Notes under the pieces: generated by a model
Database searches by the model: none
What the model was told of the DNA's origin: nothing
The model's input: the letters and a program-made list of their open reading frames with translations, nothing else
Position numbers and translations under genes: made by a program
Shown: positions 25,001 through 36,971 of the stretch, in pieces
How the letters are laid out: each line of letters begins with the position of its first letter
Position numbering within the stretch: position 1 is the first letter of the stretch
Origin: Arcuatula senhousia
Taxonomy: Eukaryota > Mollusca > Bivalvia > Mytilida > Mytilidae
Direction: 5' to 3'
Length of the DNA: 64,000 nt
Assembly (NCBI GenBank): GCA_963971305.1
Contig: OZ020309.1
Location: forward strand, 12,703,001 to 12,767,000

Positions 25001-28000
25001 TGGTTCTCGAACTTCAAATGTTTTTGTTTGTGCTAAGAGGTAAATCTTTGGAATATCATATACAGCATAACCACATTAACCCTTTTATTGATACCTGCTT
25101 CTTTACTTTGTACCCTTTGAGTCTTTTTTTCATTTATGAATTTTTATGCTTCATTGGCGTGAAAAAAAGTTGATCACAGCACATTTTGAAGCGTGTAACA
25201 TTGCACCACTATGAAACATCAAAATACAAGCATTCAGTTGTTATTATTACATTATTAATGTTTTTTTTATTTGTTTTTAGTTTTATTTTGTTTAACGGTG
25301 TATGTTTTTATATTTTTCTAATTTGCGCATTTTATAATATTCATTTGTAAGGTCATGACCTGCCTACTGTCACGAGACGAAAGTGACATTCACTAAGTCA
25401 TACAAAAGACGATTCCTTTGGCTAATTAAGTAATAGACTATTTGTCACAGGTGAGACAAAAATCAACCAAAATAACATTTTCATCAAAGCCTGATATTTT
25501 ATGATTTAAGTCATTCAATGAGTTAACCTTTAATTATACCACATAAAAGATATAACTGAATGTTTTAACTACGGGTTTTTTTAAGAATTAAAGGCTGAGG
25601 AATGTCAAAATGTACTTTTTTCACAGACCGTTCCTAACATATGATTCTGAAACTGTTTAAAATATAACTCACCCATCATTTGGATCATCATTTTCTATGA
25701 CATTATCTACAGATCTTCTTTTCTTACTATCTAACACAGGCATGGTAAATTCTATATCTGAAAAAAGGATAGTTCTTTATATATAAAAGGTCATCAGAAG
25801 AGAAAGTACAATGGGATCATGAGGTGACAGTAGGAAACAATTGATAGATGTGATTTTAATCAGATGACCTTCTTCTTTATAAGAATTTTAAAAAGATGAT
25901 TGTCAGCACTTCCTTTTATTCATTCTTAACAAAAGTACAACATGTTTAACTACAGTTTATGATTAAAGTGTAGATTTTTTTTACCAGCCATGAAAAAAAT
26001 GCAAATTCTAGTATAAGTATTGCACATCAGGAAGTTTTAATGTGCCTAATATGAATAGTCTATCAAAGTTTCTTATAAATTGAATACACACTAAAATTTA
26101 ACAAATAGTTACTATATTTACTGTTTATCTCAATTTATGATAAACAATAAATCTGTGAGCCACTGCTCAATCAGTCTATTCTCACTTGACTATGTCTGTA
26201 AACAGGAAGTAGTTATCTGACAAACCTAAATTGGGTACTTGCAATACATGTATAGGACTTCATACTGAAGTCAAATATCAAATATCAAATATCAAATCCC
26301 TGTGATAATTATCTGCCAAGAAAATTGTTATGAAAATTTTCAACAATTGACCAGTAATGTTGAAGATCAACTATGTCAGTAAACAGGAAGTTGATATCTG
26401 ACAAACCTAATGTGGGTACTTGCGATAAAGGACTTCATACTGAAGTCAAATACCAAATATCAAATCCCTGTGATAAGTATCTGCCGAGAAATTGTTTTGA
26501 AAATTTTCAACAATTGACCAGTAAGGTGAAATCCCACATACCTTAATATTTTAACTCATATACATTTGTACCTAATTTTGGTACTCAGTATAAAGGACCT
26601 CACTCTGAAGCCATTTACCAAAAGTCACAGTGAAGGTGCTAAGAAAACTCTTAAAAACATTATGTTATGGAAGGATGGACAGAGGTAAACCAGCATACCC
26701 CTCTCTTCTTCGAAGAGGGAGTATAATAAAAATAATTGTTGACAAGAACAGATTCCAGGTCCCCCGCCCGTTGAACGTTATATTGTTGAAGGGGCATACT
26801 GACCTGAAAATCACTTACACCTTAGGGGACCCCTATAGGAGTCTCCATACAAAATTTCAGAACCCTAGGATTAGTAGTTACTGAGAAAAGTGTTACGAAA
26901 AATTTACCACTGAGGCTATGGGAGAAAAAATGACTAAGTCGTTAAACAGGAAGTAGATGTCAGACTGACCTGAAAATCACTTACACCTTAGGGGACCCCT
27001 ATAGGAGTCTGCATACAAAATTTCAGAACCCTAGGTTTAGTAGTTACTGAGAAAAGTGTTACGAAAAATTTACCATTGAGCCTATGGGAGAAAAAATGAC
27101 TAAGTCGTTTAACAGGAAGTAGATGTCAGACTGACCTGAAAATCACTTACACCTTGGGGGACCCCTATAGGAGTCAGCATACAAAATTTCAGAACCCTAG
27201 GTTTAGTAGTTACTGAGAAAAGTGTTACGAAAAATTTACCATTGAGCCTATGGGAGAAAAAATGACTAAGTCGTTAAACAGGAAGTAGAAGTCAGACTGA
27301 CCTGAAAATCACTTACACTTTAGGGGACCCCTATAGGAGTCTGCATACAAAATTTCAGAACCCTAGGATTAGTAGTTACTGAGAAAAGTGTTACGAAAAA
27401 TTTACCATTGAGCCTATGGGAGAAAAAATGACTAAGTCGTTAAACAGGAAGTAGATGTCAGACTGACCTGAAAATCACTTAAACCTTGGGGGACCCCTAT
27501 AGGAGTCTGCATACAAAATTTCAGAACCCTAGGATTAGTAGTTACTGAGAAAAGTGTTACGAAAAAAAGTGTGACGGACGCACGGACGGACGGACGGACG
27601 GACACCGGCATTTCCAAGTCCCCGCTCCGCGTTGCGGCGGGGGACAAAAATGTGTTCATTTTTTCAGAATAAATACAAACCCTCATTTTTAAGGGACTCT
27701 CTCAGCCCCCTGGTAGTGGGGGTCAATAAGGCACACATTGAAGGGTTCCCTGCCACACCTTTGGCTCTAAATAGAACTGTAAACTGGTGGGTACAGACAT
27801 AGAAGTAAGGGCACTGCTGAGCTCTCATTTGATGAAAGGCTGAGGAAAAACTGTCTGTCCTAAAATAAGAACAACACCAGTGCAATTGTTACAAATACTA
27901 ACTACAAAAACATGTACTTGTAAAGATATAAGAATATTCAAGTATCATTCAATATACAATTAGGAAGGGAATCCCCAGGATACAATTACGTAAGAGGTTA

Positions 28001-31000
28001 AGCCATATTTGGGCATCGAAAACATTAAATTTTAATTCAACTAAAATCAAAATTAGATGCTGCCCAATCGGATATTTAATTAACTATATGGTTCTGCGAA
28101 AGTTTCAACATACTCCCCACCAAAATCTTGAAATATAGAAATTAATGTCAACACTAATATGGCATTTTCTGTTATCATAAACAAGATCAATTGTTATCAA
28201 GCAAGAATGCATGTTTTAAAGAATCTAAAAGTATGCCTAAAATGTGAACCCTTCTTTATAAGAAAGGGACTAACCATTCATTTTGTAGACACTTCTGTAC
28301 ATCATCTGCCAACAAGTCTGTGGAGGGTCTTCTATAAAACAAGATAACATGTATTGATAAACTTTCTGCAATTCAAAATAGTTGATTTCCAGCTGAAAGA
28401 CAATATATTTTCGAGTACTGGAATATGTGTTGGAAAGAAACAGTTTACATGTACATATTTCCATAATTTGATAACGTTTGACTATTTGTTTAAAATTTGA
28501 TAAATTTATCTGTTTCGTCATTGTTGTAATAGTTTTTGGCTTCTGTTTTTGTTTGATCAAATCTAATATTCTACAGGTTTTCCAAGTTTTCTGCTCCTAG
28601 CATGTCTGATGAAGGTTAATCCAGAAAAGCGCTGTTGTACATTTATCAAAATCATTTCAATATGTGGATCGTGTCTTTCAGGCACATATTCCATATTTTT
28701 TCGTTTTTTATAAGACTTTTTTCATAATGTTGAAAAAAAACCAATAAAACTTGATAGGATTATATTATCATATTTAAACAACAACCACAAGGAACTATTT
28801 TTAAACCAGTTTTAAGCATAACAAATTTCAAAGTTTATAGACTATGCAGTTTATTTAATTTGCTTTATGGTTGAAAGATAAATGAACTGGATTTTAAATA
28901 TTTTTCATTGAAAATATAATTTTAACATATTTTTGTTCAGTTAATATTTATAAGAATTAACTGTAATAAATTTTAAAATTCAGTATTTCAAAAGCAGGAA
29001 TTTATAACCTAGCTCTGGCTAGGACTTTGAGAGGTCCATATCCTACCATTATCCTTATATTGGTATAAAAAAGTTAAACTTGTCTTGCATTGACAGAAAT
29101 ATTTTGCTATTCATAACGCCAAGCTATGCATAAAGACATAAAATAAATTTAAGGCCAAACAAAAAAATATGTGTGTTTTCTATTACACCTCTGAAAAAAA
29201 AATAGGTAGGTAGGTTTACGTTTTTTTTTTTACCTTGAGTAAATGGAGAGTGGAATTAAAGTTAAACGGTGCTTAAGCAAAAATGGCAATAAAAATGTTA
29301 GGGTAGGCATGAAAAAATAGGAAGGGTCATGTTACCAGAAACACACATATATTTTTTTGGCCTTACTGAATATCACTATTTTTTCCTACTTGATATTATT
29401 TTCAGGGACTATTCTTGGGAACATTTTCATCCAAGGGAAGCTGGGATAGATCCAATACATCAAGGAACTCTGAAACTCTGACTTCTCATTGGTCTCTTCC
29501 TGCAAGTCATAACAATATAATAATGTACATCTTCTATTTAAATTCAAAGGAGTTTGCATTGCTGATTGATGTTTAGCTGTTTTATGTGTGTTCTGTAATG
29601 TGCACTTTTTCATATTGTCTTGAACATCGCATGATTTTGTAGTAGACTTTTGGACTTCTGACATTTTAATACTACTTTGCTTCTATTTCACTGAGGTATA
29701 TACATGTACATGTACAGTGGATTCCTCTTAATTGCATAACCAACTTGTCATGCTTGTCTGAGAAATTTATGCAAAAAAGCAAATGACCCTATAAAGTGAA
29801 ATGTCAATTTTAAACAGAAAATACAATGAATTTATATAATTCTATCTAATTAGCAAATTTGTTGAGTATTTACAACACTCAGGTGACACTTTTGTTGTTA
29901 ATGTTTGTAAAAACAAATGTCACATAAACATGATAAAAGAAGATTGTAAAAACATGGTTGGATAACTTTTATCATACAATGTACAGACTTCATAATCATG
30001 ATAATACTCGTTAAGAAACATGGTTTTAACAGGTACATGTATCAAGGTGATTGCTGAAATTGTTAAGTCAATTAACAGAAATTTTATACTCTTTCATGTC
30101 TTTTTCAAATTTTCAATGCAATTAAATGATTTTTTTAACATTAAAAGTATAGGAAATGGTTTGTGTTTTAAAATCTAAGTCAATTAAGAGGATTACCCTA
30201 ATAACAGTAAGTTGATTAAGTGGAATCCAATGTATATGCATTTTCATTTTATGATAGATAAATTTCTTAATAAGTTTGCCAAATTTCAGTGCAAAAAGAC
30301 TTTCATTTTATACTTACTAAGGTTACTCAGGAGTCTACCATAATTATATAAATTCTGTCAAAGTAAAAAATGGCCAGATTTCCTTAAATAGGAAGTGAGC
30401 AACAGGCCTGAAATCAAATCCCACATTATGGGACCCCACCCTGATGCTGTGTACCAAATATCAAAAGACTGATCAGAAATTGCTGAGAAAACTGTTACAA
30501 AAATTTCTTCCTCATCCTGAAATTCACCATTTTATAACAGACTTGGCCAAATAGTTTTGGAATAGGCCGGACTTTTGGTCCAACAACATAATATCACTTG
30601 CCGGTGTAGGAGAATTGCGTAATGAAAACTAATGCGTTGTGTTTTGCGACTTTTTCTTTCGAACTCTATTTTGCCCAATACCTTTAACGTCATGGTTATA
30701 ATTGTATGACGGCGTTACAATACGCCAAAGTTAACGTAAACGTGTTGCAGGGATGGGGTCAATTACATTGAAAAGTAATTAATTAAATTACAATTACTTT
30801 TCAAAAACCTTCAATTAGTTACAATTACAATTACTAGGATTTGGAAATGTAATTAATTAAGTTACAAATACTTTTCAAATGTAATTAATTAAATTACACA
30901 ATTACATTCCATCTTTAATGCAGAACATAAATGGGAGAAGATCTCCGGCTATGAACTTCAATAGTGCATCTATAATTTTTGTTTGATATGTTTGATGTGG

Positions 31001-34000
31001 ATCAGAATTGGCATATTTTCCCTTTTTATTTGTAATGAGTTCAAACATTTTTGGTTGTACCTTTATTCTTTCATTTGAGTCAAGCAGGTAAATCTCTCTA
31101 TTTTTTTTTATAAATAAGATTACCTTTTTTTATATCCCATGTAAGTTTCTTTTTTTTCTGACTTCAATATTTTGTTCCTTATGCAAAGGTGTTATATATT
31201 ATCAATTTTATAATATTGAAAAAAATTGTCAATGATTAGTTGGTCATTTGATAAAAAATTAAATTTGATATACGGAGATTTTGGTAGCTCTTTACAATTA
31301 CTACTTTAATAGTAAAAAAAAAATAGTTGATAATTCATTGAAAAAGTTGTAAATGTACATACCTTCATATGGGTTACAAAATTAGAGGTTGATTTCGTAG
31401 ATCCTGATATTTGGTTCAAACAATGGATACATATTTCTTTGAAATTTTCAACTAATTTTTGGCACTTTATAATGTTTAAAAATATTTGCACTAAAAATAT
31501 TTGAATTCAACATTTTGTTGGCTTTTACCATGTATACTATTCAAAATGAAATAAGGTATATTGAATAAACTAATAAAAGTTCAGTGAATATTTTTATGCT
31601 TCTTTTACATGAACATTGCCTGGGGGTATATTAATTAAGAACTACTTATAAATTAAAGGATTGTTGTTGTAAATGTGTCAACTCTTCATTGTCAAAACAA
31701 AGGATTAGAAGCCATATACAGTATCTTTATAGCTACAGGTCTTTGATCAAGTTTATTTTTTTAAATGATCAGTAAATTGATTGTCATAGAATTCGTTTTT
31801 ATTGTTTTGAAAAAGAAACAAATCCTGAGTAATTTATATCTATTATTGGGGGATGTGTAAATATGTGTCATATTTGTGCAATTAGGAACAATTTATTTAC
31901 ATGTAGTTAATTAAATAAGAGAAAATATGCCAATATAATGTCAACATGGTCAAAGGAAAGTAAAAACTTTTTAAAAGTTTTCTACATGTCTGTGTACAAT
32001 CTTCCTTCAATCCCTTTGGACAGAAAATAGATGAAAGTAATTGTAATGTAATTGAAAAGTAATTGACAATTACATGCTTTTCTGAAAGTATTTAATTAAG
32101 TTACAATTACATGTAATTGAAAAATATGTCAATTACAAGTTACTTACAATTACATCAACATTTGTAATTAATTACATGTACATTCAATTACAATTACAAA
32201 TTACAATTACCCCAACCCTGACATGTTGCGTATTTTCCGACACCGGTCCGACCAAAACAACAACAGACCAATTTTTATTGAACTTTGATTTTATCATCAA
32301 AGTCCGGAAATCAATCATGTTTTTTCCGGATTTCAACACATCATTTCACTATTTCCGATAATTTGCACATGTGCAAGAAATTTTGATGACATTTTCATCC
32401 ATTTGTCGATGTTGTTTGTTATTCAATGAAATAAAATTAACCGGCTGTCTCAAAATAGCAAGTAAAATCGTGATATTTAAGTCAAAATCAAAAGATTGGA
32501 AGATCATTTAACAACGAAAAATAACAATTTAACACATAATGACCCAAAAGTCTGACGGACATCTGGTTCGGTGCAATACTGACTTTGGTCGGACCTATGA
32601 TGACAATCACCGGACATGTCCGAAGGACCGACGAATTTCGCCAAGTCTGTTATAACCCGGATTTTCACTATGTATGGCACTGTGCACTTGTATACTACAG
32701 AAGATTAAGAATATTTGTACATGTTTATCTTCAAAATATTACCATATTAATTTTTCCCCATTACAAAATTTTGAAAATTGTTACAAGGCAACGTCTTTCT
32801 TATTTTGATTCTATTCCATAAGTGAAAAAAAGAATTATTGGAGAAAACTCACAAAAGACATCCTTGCAATTGCTTCAAATTGAACTCTATATACATGATA
32901 TACCAGTAGGAAAAACTTAAAGGTCAATAATCCCAAAGCACTGAAATTTCTGTATGCACAGCTCTTCTTTGGTAAAAGTTTCATAAATATCCATTAAGTG
33001 GGGAAGAAGGAGTAACGCATATGAGATGTGTGTACATTCATACAGACAGTGATTCCTACAATACATATGTATTTACCCTCCATTTTTTGTTTGCTAGGGT
33101 CATAACTAGAATATATACAAAAGACATAATGTCCCATCTCACAACATTAATTAGGATGGACAAACGAAATGACCCAAACACTGTATTGTATGCCCCAAAC
33201 TTTTGTAGATAGGGCAGAAAAATTGGAGAATGTGTACATGTGACATTGTCACAAATCCCAAAATGCCCAAGCTGGAGCCAAAAGACCTATATAGAAAAGG
33301 CCTGTACCAACCTGTTGCTTGTCAGACACAAACTGTGTGACTCCTGTAGCCTCCTCCAGAGTCTTCAGCTGTGTACACCAAGACAGAGAGCAGGTGGAGA
33401 CAACTCTCATCTTAGACTTGAGACTCCAGTCTACAGGGAAGCTACTGGACACAGAGTTACCTTTTTTTGCTTCTACATGTTCTTGTTGATAATTCTTTGG
33501 TGGTGACTAAGATTTTAAGAAAATTATGATAAAGGACTTTATCATGTTTATTGTTAACATGAATCAATAAATTACTGACATGACTGAAGAGTTGTCTGAT
33601 TACCATGATTACTGAATACATAGACTTGCATACGAGTACGATTTTTAAATGCAAGATGTGCAGACTCATATATGTACAATGTATACTGTAAACCAACGAA
33701 ACTTCGTGAGCTATTTATTTTTGTGTATTTTGTGAGGATCAGAAATTCACGAAAATAAATCGTCGCAATTAGCCTTATTTTTTATAGTAATGTAATTGAC
33801 GTGATGAAGAATTGTGAAAATAAAGAACACGAAATTGCCTTCCGACATAAAACTGCCAAATAAAGTACCAGCGAATATAAGTTGGTTTACAGTAAGCAAC
33901 AAAAACTTTGTAAATTCATGTAAAATTGAGCCTTAAAGATATCTTTTATCATGTTTATGCAAACTGTGAACATGGTGAACAACTATGTATTGTCACCTTC

Positions 34001-36754
34001 TTAAAGAAAATTTGAAGTAGATGTCTTTATACTTTAAATATTTACATTTCTACATGAATATGTATAATACTGATGACCATTACGTTTTGTGACATCTGGC
34101 ACATAATACTGTTTGACAATACAACTTCTACATGCTACAGTCAATGTACCTTAGTATTCTTTGCCTTGAAGATTTTTTCAATAAAAGCAAACTGTGAACA
34201 GCTATCTTCATCTTCTCTCAGAAAATTTGGAGTAGGTGTCTTTTCAACTTCAATTCCTTGAATGTCTGTCACAGTTTTATTATTCTACAACAAACAGAAG
34301 TGTCAAAGTAAATGAGCTAAACTTACTACTTAATCTTTTAAAACCATTTTAAACCATTTCTTACAGCTTAATTTTAAAGTCCATAGTCCATAAGTGCAAA
34401 TTTTATGCAGTCGCACAATAAATAATAAACATGTAATAAATAAAACAAGTTCAACTTTATCATTTTATAGAGGCTATAAAGTATAGTTGTACATGTACAA
34501 TAACTATATACTGAAATTGAAAGGCGGAATAAAAAATATGTGTGTTTCTGGATTTCCTACACGTAGTTTTCATGCTGACCCTAGCCTTTTTATTGCCATT
34601 TCACTTAAGCCTGCAAACCATGCTAAAGCTACATGTAAAAAAATATTAAATTAAAATTAATGCCTAAATGTAACTTCATACCCCACCTTTTTAGCCACAA
34701 ACACATGCATACTTATTTGGCCTTACTTTGTTGTTTTTATCTGTAGTTGTTTTTAAAAAAATAATGAAAGAACCTTAGTGAGCATGCTCACATACCCCAC
34801 CGTCCACATTATGGACAGAGATTATCTATTTCGAGTTGTTGTCTTTCCAAGTCGGCTCGTTAAACAGGAAGAAGATGATTGACAGACCTGAAAACAAATC
34901 CCACCATATTTGACCCCTATCTGAAGCTACATGTATATACTAAATATCAAATATCTACAATTAAAAGTTGCTGAGAAATCTGTTACGAAAATTTTCAACC
35001 CTGAAAATTTAGTGAAAAAACTGTGAGTAGGCTCGTTAAACAGGAAGTAGATGATCAACAGACCTGAAAACGTATCCCACCATATGGGAACCCCACCTTA
35101 AGCTACATACCAAATATCAAAAGCCTACAATTAATAATAGCTAAGATATCTGTTATGAAAATTTTGATCACCAACAGACTGATTGACGGACGGACTTCGT
35201 TGCGTGGGGTATAACAAAGTCAACGCAACAGGCCCAGTTTTAATGGTGGAGGAAACTTAGAGTATGTACCATGAATAAAACCACCAACCTAGAGAAGGTA
35301 ACTGACCTACAGCACAAGGAACATGCCCCTTGTCACCATGGTCACTGTGCATACAATGCTATGCATTTCTTATATGTGTGTGTCTGCTATGTGTTTTGTG
35401 TTAAATATCATATGTTTTATGTCTTATGTCAGTGCTATGTGTTCTGTATGTATTAATATTATAAATGTTATGTCTTAATTTTGTATGTCGGTTTTTAAAG
35501 CTCTACAGAGCTTATGTTTTATTATTATACATGTATGCCCACCAACTTTAAATAAAGTTTATTTGACTAGTCTTGAGGTTTTAGCTTATTACAAATAGGG
35601 GCTTGCTCATGTTGTTATACCTGCATCTATCGGTAAACCCTTGTCGGTAAATGACTAATGGGGGTGGGTACGAGTAGGTCTCTACCCGCACTCCCGCTAA
35701 AATGAATACCAAATCATGCTTTCCCGGTGACACAAACGACCATTACCGGATCCCACTAGAGAGGGTGTAGAAGTAGTCCGAGATTGCTCTGACGTCCTCG
35801 GCATTTTTCCAACAAGCTGGTGCCGTGGGACGTCAGAGCTCCTTCCATATCAAAAACACGGGATTTTAACGAATGCTTTCTAAATGTTAAAACAACTCTT
35901 ACATCAGTCATTTGTAAAGTGGGAGATGTAAAACAAGACTAAATTAATATTTTTAAATATATCGCTCCTAGAAACTGCCTGATATAATCCAGTAAAGTAA
36001 AAATAAAGTTATGAGCTGATCTTGAACTTTATCAATTTCATCAAGTTCAAGATCAGCCAAAGATGTACAAATTTTTGATTATTTTACTTCTTCAAGATAT
36101 TTTTCTTCAAAATATGTTGTATTTTTATTCTTAATAACCAAATGTTTCATTTGAGACCAAAATATATATATGCAACAGTGATGATAAAGTTGCTTAATTT
36201 ATCTCGGAAGTGCACAACAGAACTGTTGTGCTAAATCCCGTGTTTTTGATATGGAAGGAGCTCTGACGTCCCACGGCACCAGCTTGCTGGAAAAATGCCG
36301 AGGACGTCAGAGCAATCTCGGACTAGTGTAGAAGGGGCGGGGAGCGGGGTTAGAGGGGGGATCGGGAGAGGGGGTGGAAGCGAGAGGAGTGGGGTACAGT
36401 GGTGTACCAGAGGGTGGGGAGCAGGGGAAGAGAACCCCCCTGTCAAATCCCTTCTAAGCATTCAGTTCTATTTACCAGTTCGTTTAAACTTTTGAAGAAT
36501 GCAATTTCTTCAATATCTTTGTCACCATCATCAAAAGAAGTTCTTGAACGTTTGTTTGGTTGATCAATATTTTCCTCATTGCTTTGTGAGAATGGATTTC
36601 GTCTTTTGACACGAATAGGTAGATTGCCATTGTCAGAACCAAAAACTTCACTTGCAAAAGGCTCATTCGACGGTACACGCTGAATGGAAATTCTCTTCTT
36701 TTTCCGAATTTTCATTATGTCTGATGGTTTCTTCCATTGTGGGGATTCTGGCAT
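19005..36754 (-). CDS. DONSON: DONSON (downstream neighbour of SON), complete, ten exons
   Basis: Minus-strand exons: 36754-36476, 34284-34150, 33506-33312, 29499-29390, 28331-28275, 27859-27681, 25757-25673, 24923-24795, 24264-24069 and 19352-19005. They join in phase with GT/AG ends to 570 codons plus TAG; human DONSON is 566 residues. Recognised blocks include RRNPF (51-55), FPVDWSLKSK in exon 3, SLMYWIYPSFPW in exon 4, CPYFYVC (275-281), SGPQAG (430-435) and the C-terminal AGPVIPHHV region. The protein acts in the nucleus. It helps load GINS onto MCM when the CMG helicase forms, and it protects forks. The start ATG is the first of the open frame and lies 217 bp from the divergent MGST3 start. 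The short 57-nt exon is read in the frame RPSTDLLADDVQKC, the only one that fits both neighbours. Introns are filled with transposons, but no coding exon is broken. Confidence 0.95.
19522..23636 (+). mobile_element. Tandem-core element, complete but itself interrupted
   Basis: The 5' end is AACAAGAGGCTCCCAGGAGC, then CTGAATCGCTCACCTGG. About twelve units of roughly 150 bp follow (19560-21390), some grouped in higher-order duplicates. The 3' part resumes at 23247 and ends in the hairpin AGCTCACATGGACCTTCGGT, then CCAGGTGAGCT. The element at 21401-23246 separates the two parts. Confidence 0.75.
21401..23246 (+). mobile_element. Inner nested tandem-core element
   Basis: It begins CAACAAGAGGCTCCCAGGAG and ends with the hairpin CTCACCTGACCCGAAGGGTC, then AGGTGAGCTAAAAA. 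The core differs from its host, with about three copies of a roughly 500-bp unit marked by AGCGGCCATGTTTTACAACC, CAAAAATCCCCAC and GGTCCTACAACGTTGACCCT. It sits between TATAGGG and ACATGAAAAAA of the outer element's unit, where the consensus reads TATAGGCCAAAAACATG. Confidence 0.75.
23948..24050 (-). mobile_element. Short ATGCCCC-type element close to a DONSON donor
   Basis: GAATATGTCTAAAAGACATA, ATGCCCCATC and the far end CCCCTACTTTCATAGATGGG are the two termini of the family seen at full length at 42410-43500, here without the tandem core. It ends about 18 bp from the splice donor of DONSON exon 9. Confidence 0.6.
26200..26640. repeat. Diverged tandem-core remnant
   Basis: Two to three imperfect copies of a roughly 170-bp unit (AAACAGGAAGTAGTTATCTG, GGACTTCATACTGAAGTCAA and CAACAATTGACCAGTAA) lie in DONSON intron 6. 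They resemble units at 30340-30530 and 34860-35160. Confidence 0.55.
26755..27650 (+). mobile_element. Tandem-core element with CCCCGC hairpin end
   Basis: Four and a half nearly identical units of about 172 bp (ACCTGAAAATCACTTACACC, CCCCTATAGGAGTCTGCATA, GTTACGAAAAATTTACCAT) are followed by a GGAC run and the hairpin end GTCCCCGCTCCGCG, TTGCGGCGGGGGAC. The high identity between units suggests recent homogenisation. It lies in DONSON intron 6, close to the exon that ends at 27681. Confidence 0.7.
29152..29365. mobile_element. Short MITE with GGCCAAA ends
   Basis: AAGGCCAAACAAAAAAATAT at the left matches the reverse complement of the right end (ATATATTTTTTTGGCCTT), and GTGTGTTTTC pairs with GAAACACAC. 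The target duplication is ambiguous (TTA or TAA). A diverged relative lies at 34515-34735. Both are in DONSON introns. Confidence 0.6.
30340..30535. repeat. Single diverged tandem-core unit
   Basis: AAATAGGAAGTGAGCAACAG, CCTGAAATCAAATCCCACAT and GCTGAGAAAACTGTTACAAA follow the order of the units at 34860-35160. It is one copy, without ends, in DONSON intron 3. Confidence 0.45.
30536..32660. mobile_element. Inverted-repeat element split by a hAT insertion
   Basis: TATAACAGACTTGGCCAAA at the left and TTTCGCCAAGTCTGTTATA at the right are inverted copies. CCGGAC motifs repeat inside both flanks. The middle is occupied by the hAT-type element at 30748-32220; without it the element would be about 0.65 kb. 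The exact ends are uncertain. It lies in DONSON intron 3. Confidence 0.5.
30748..32220. mobile_element. Non-autonomous hAT element
   Basis: The ends CAGGGATGGGGTCAATTACA and TTACAATTACCCCAACCCTG are inverted and begin CAGGG, typical of hAT. They are flanked by 8-bp duplications ACGTGTTG (30740-30747) and ACATGTTG (32221-32228), with one mismatch. Subterminal stretches are rich in AATTACAATTAC and TAATTAATTAAATT. No transposase is visible. Confidence 0.75.
33112..33222 (-). mobile_element. Short ATGCCCC-type element
   Basis: AAAAGACATAATGTCCCATC, then TATGCCCCAAACTTTTGTAG, are the two termini of the family at 42410-43500 without the tandem core. It lies 90 bp from DONSON exon 3. Confidence 0.55.
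34515..34735. mobile_element. Diverged MITE, relative of 29152-29365
   Basis: It shares AATATGTGTGTTTCTGGA near the left end, TTTTTATTGCCATTTCACTT in the middle and ATTTGGCCTTAC at the right. It lies in DONSON intron 1. Confidence 0.5.
34781..35218 (+). mobile_element. Tandem-core element with CATACCCCAC ends
   Basis: CTCACATACCCCACCGTCC at the left and TTCGTTGCGTGGGGTATAAC at the right bracket two units of about 165 bp (CTCGTTAAACAGGAAGTAGA, CAGACCTGAAAAC, TGAGAAATCTGTTACGAAAA). It lies in DONSON intron 1. Confidence 0.6.
35774..36325. mobile_element. Mutator-like MITE with 9-bp target duplication
   Basis: Inverted repeats of about 95 bp with a single obvious mismatch begin TAGTCCGAGATTGCTCTGAC. 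They are flanked by identical GTGTAGAAG at 35765-35773 and 36326-36334. A 9-bp duplication with long inverted repeats is typical of the Mutator superfamily. There is no coding capacity in 552 bp. It lies in DONSON intron 1, beside a G-rich tract. Confidence 0.85.
36335..36440 (+). other. G-rich tract, possible quadruplex former
   Basis: Many runs of three or more G (GGGGCGGGGAGCGGGG, then GGGGGGATCGGGAGAGGGGG) fall within about 100 bases of otherwise AT-rich sequence. On the DONSON transcript this is C-rich and lies just downstream of exon 1. Confidence 0.55.
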
Positions 36755-36971
36755 TTTTTTGTTCCTTATTTATCTCAGTTATCACTGTTACTTCTGTGTT
36801 ATCTGGTCATATTTTTTAAATATAAAACCAGGGATAAAACAATATTCCAAAATTGGCGCTTTGCAGGGGGATTTATTGAGCCGGGGATTGAAACGCATAC
36901 GGGGATACCGGTCAACATTTAGGACATTCTTCACTGCAATTTTGTTTTGATCACACCCACTTTTCATAAAA
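36755..36971. promoter_or_regulatory. Shared divergent promoter of DONSON and MGST3
   Basis: The 217 bp between the two start codons must hold both 5' UTRs and the core promoters, unless there are distant non-coding first exons. ATTGGCGC at 36852-36859 is one base off the E2F consensus TTTSSCGC and also contains an inverted CCAAT core. E2F control would suit a replication gene. ATTTTTTAAATATAAAA near 36810-36830 could serve as a TATA-like box. Transcript starts cannot be seen here. Confidence 0.6.

Noticed and set aside
28270..28560. 96-codon minus-strand frame over DONSON exon 5
   Set aside because: The frame is wrong. The real 57-nt exon (28331-28275) is read in another frame that fits both neighbouring exon phases and aligns with DONSON.
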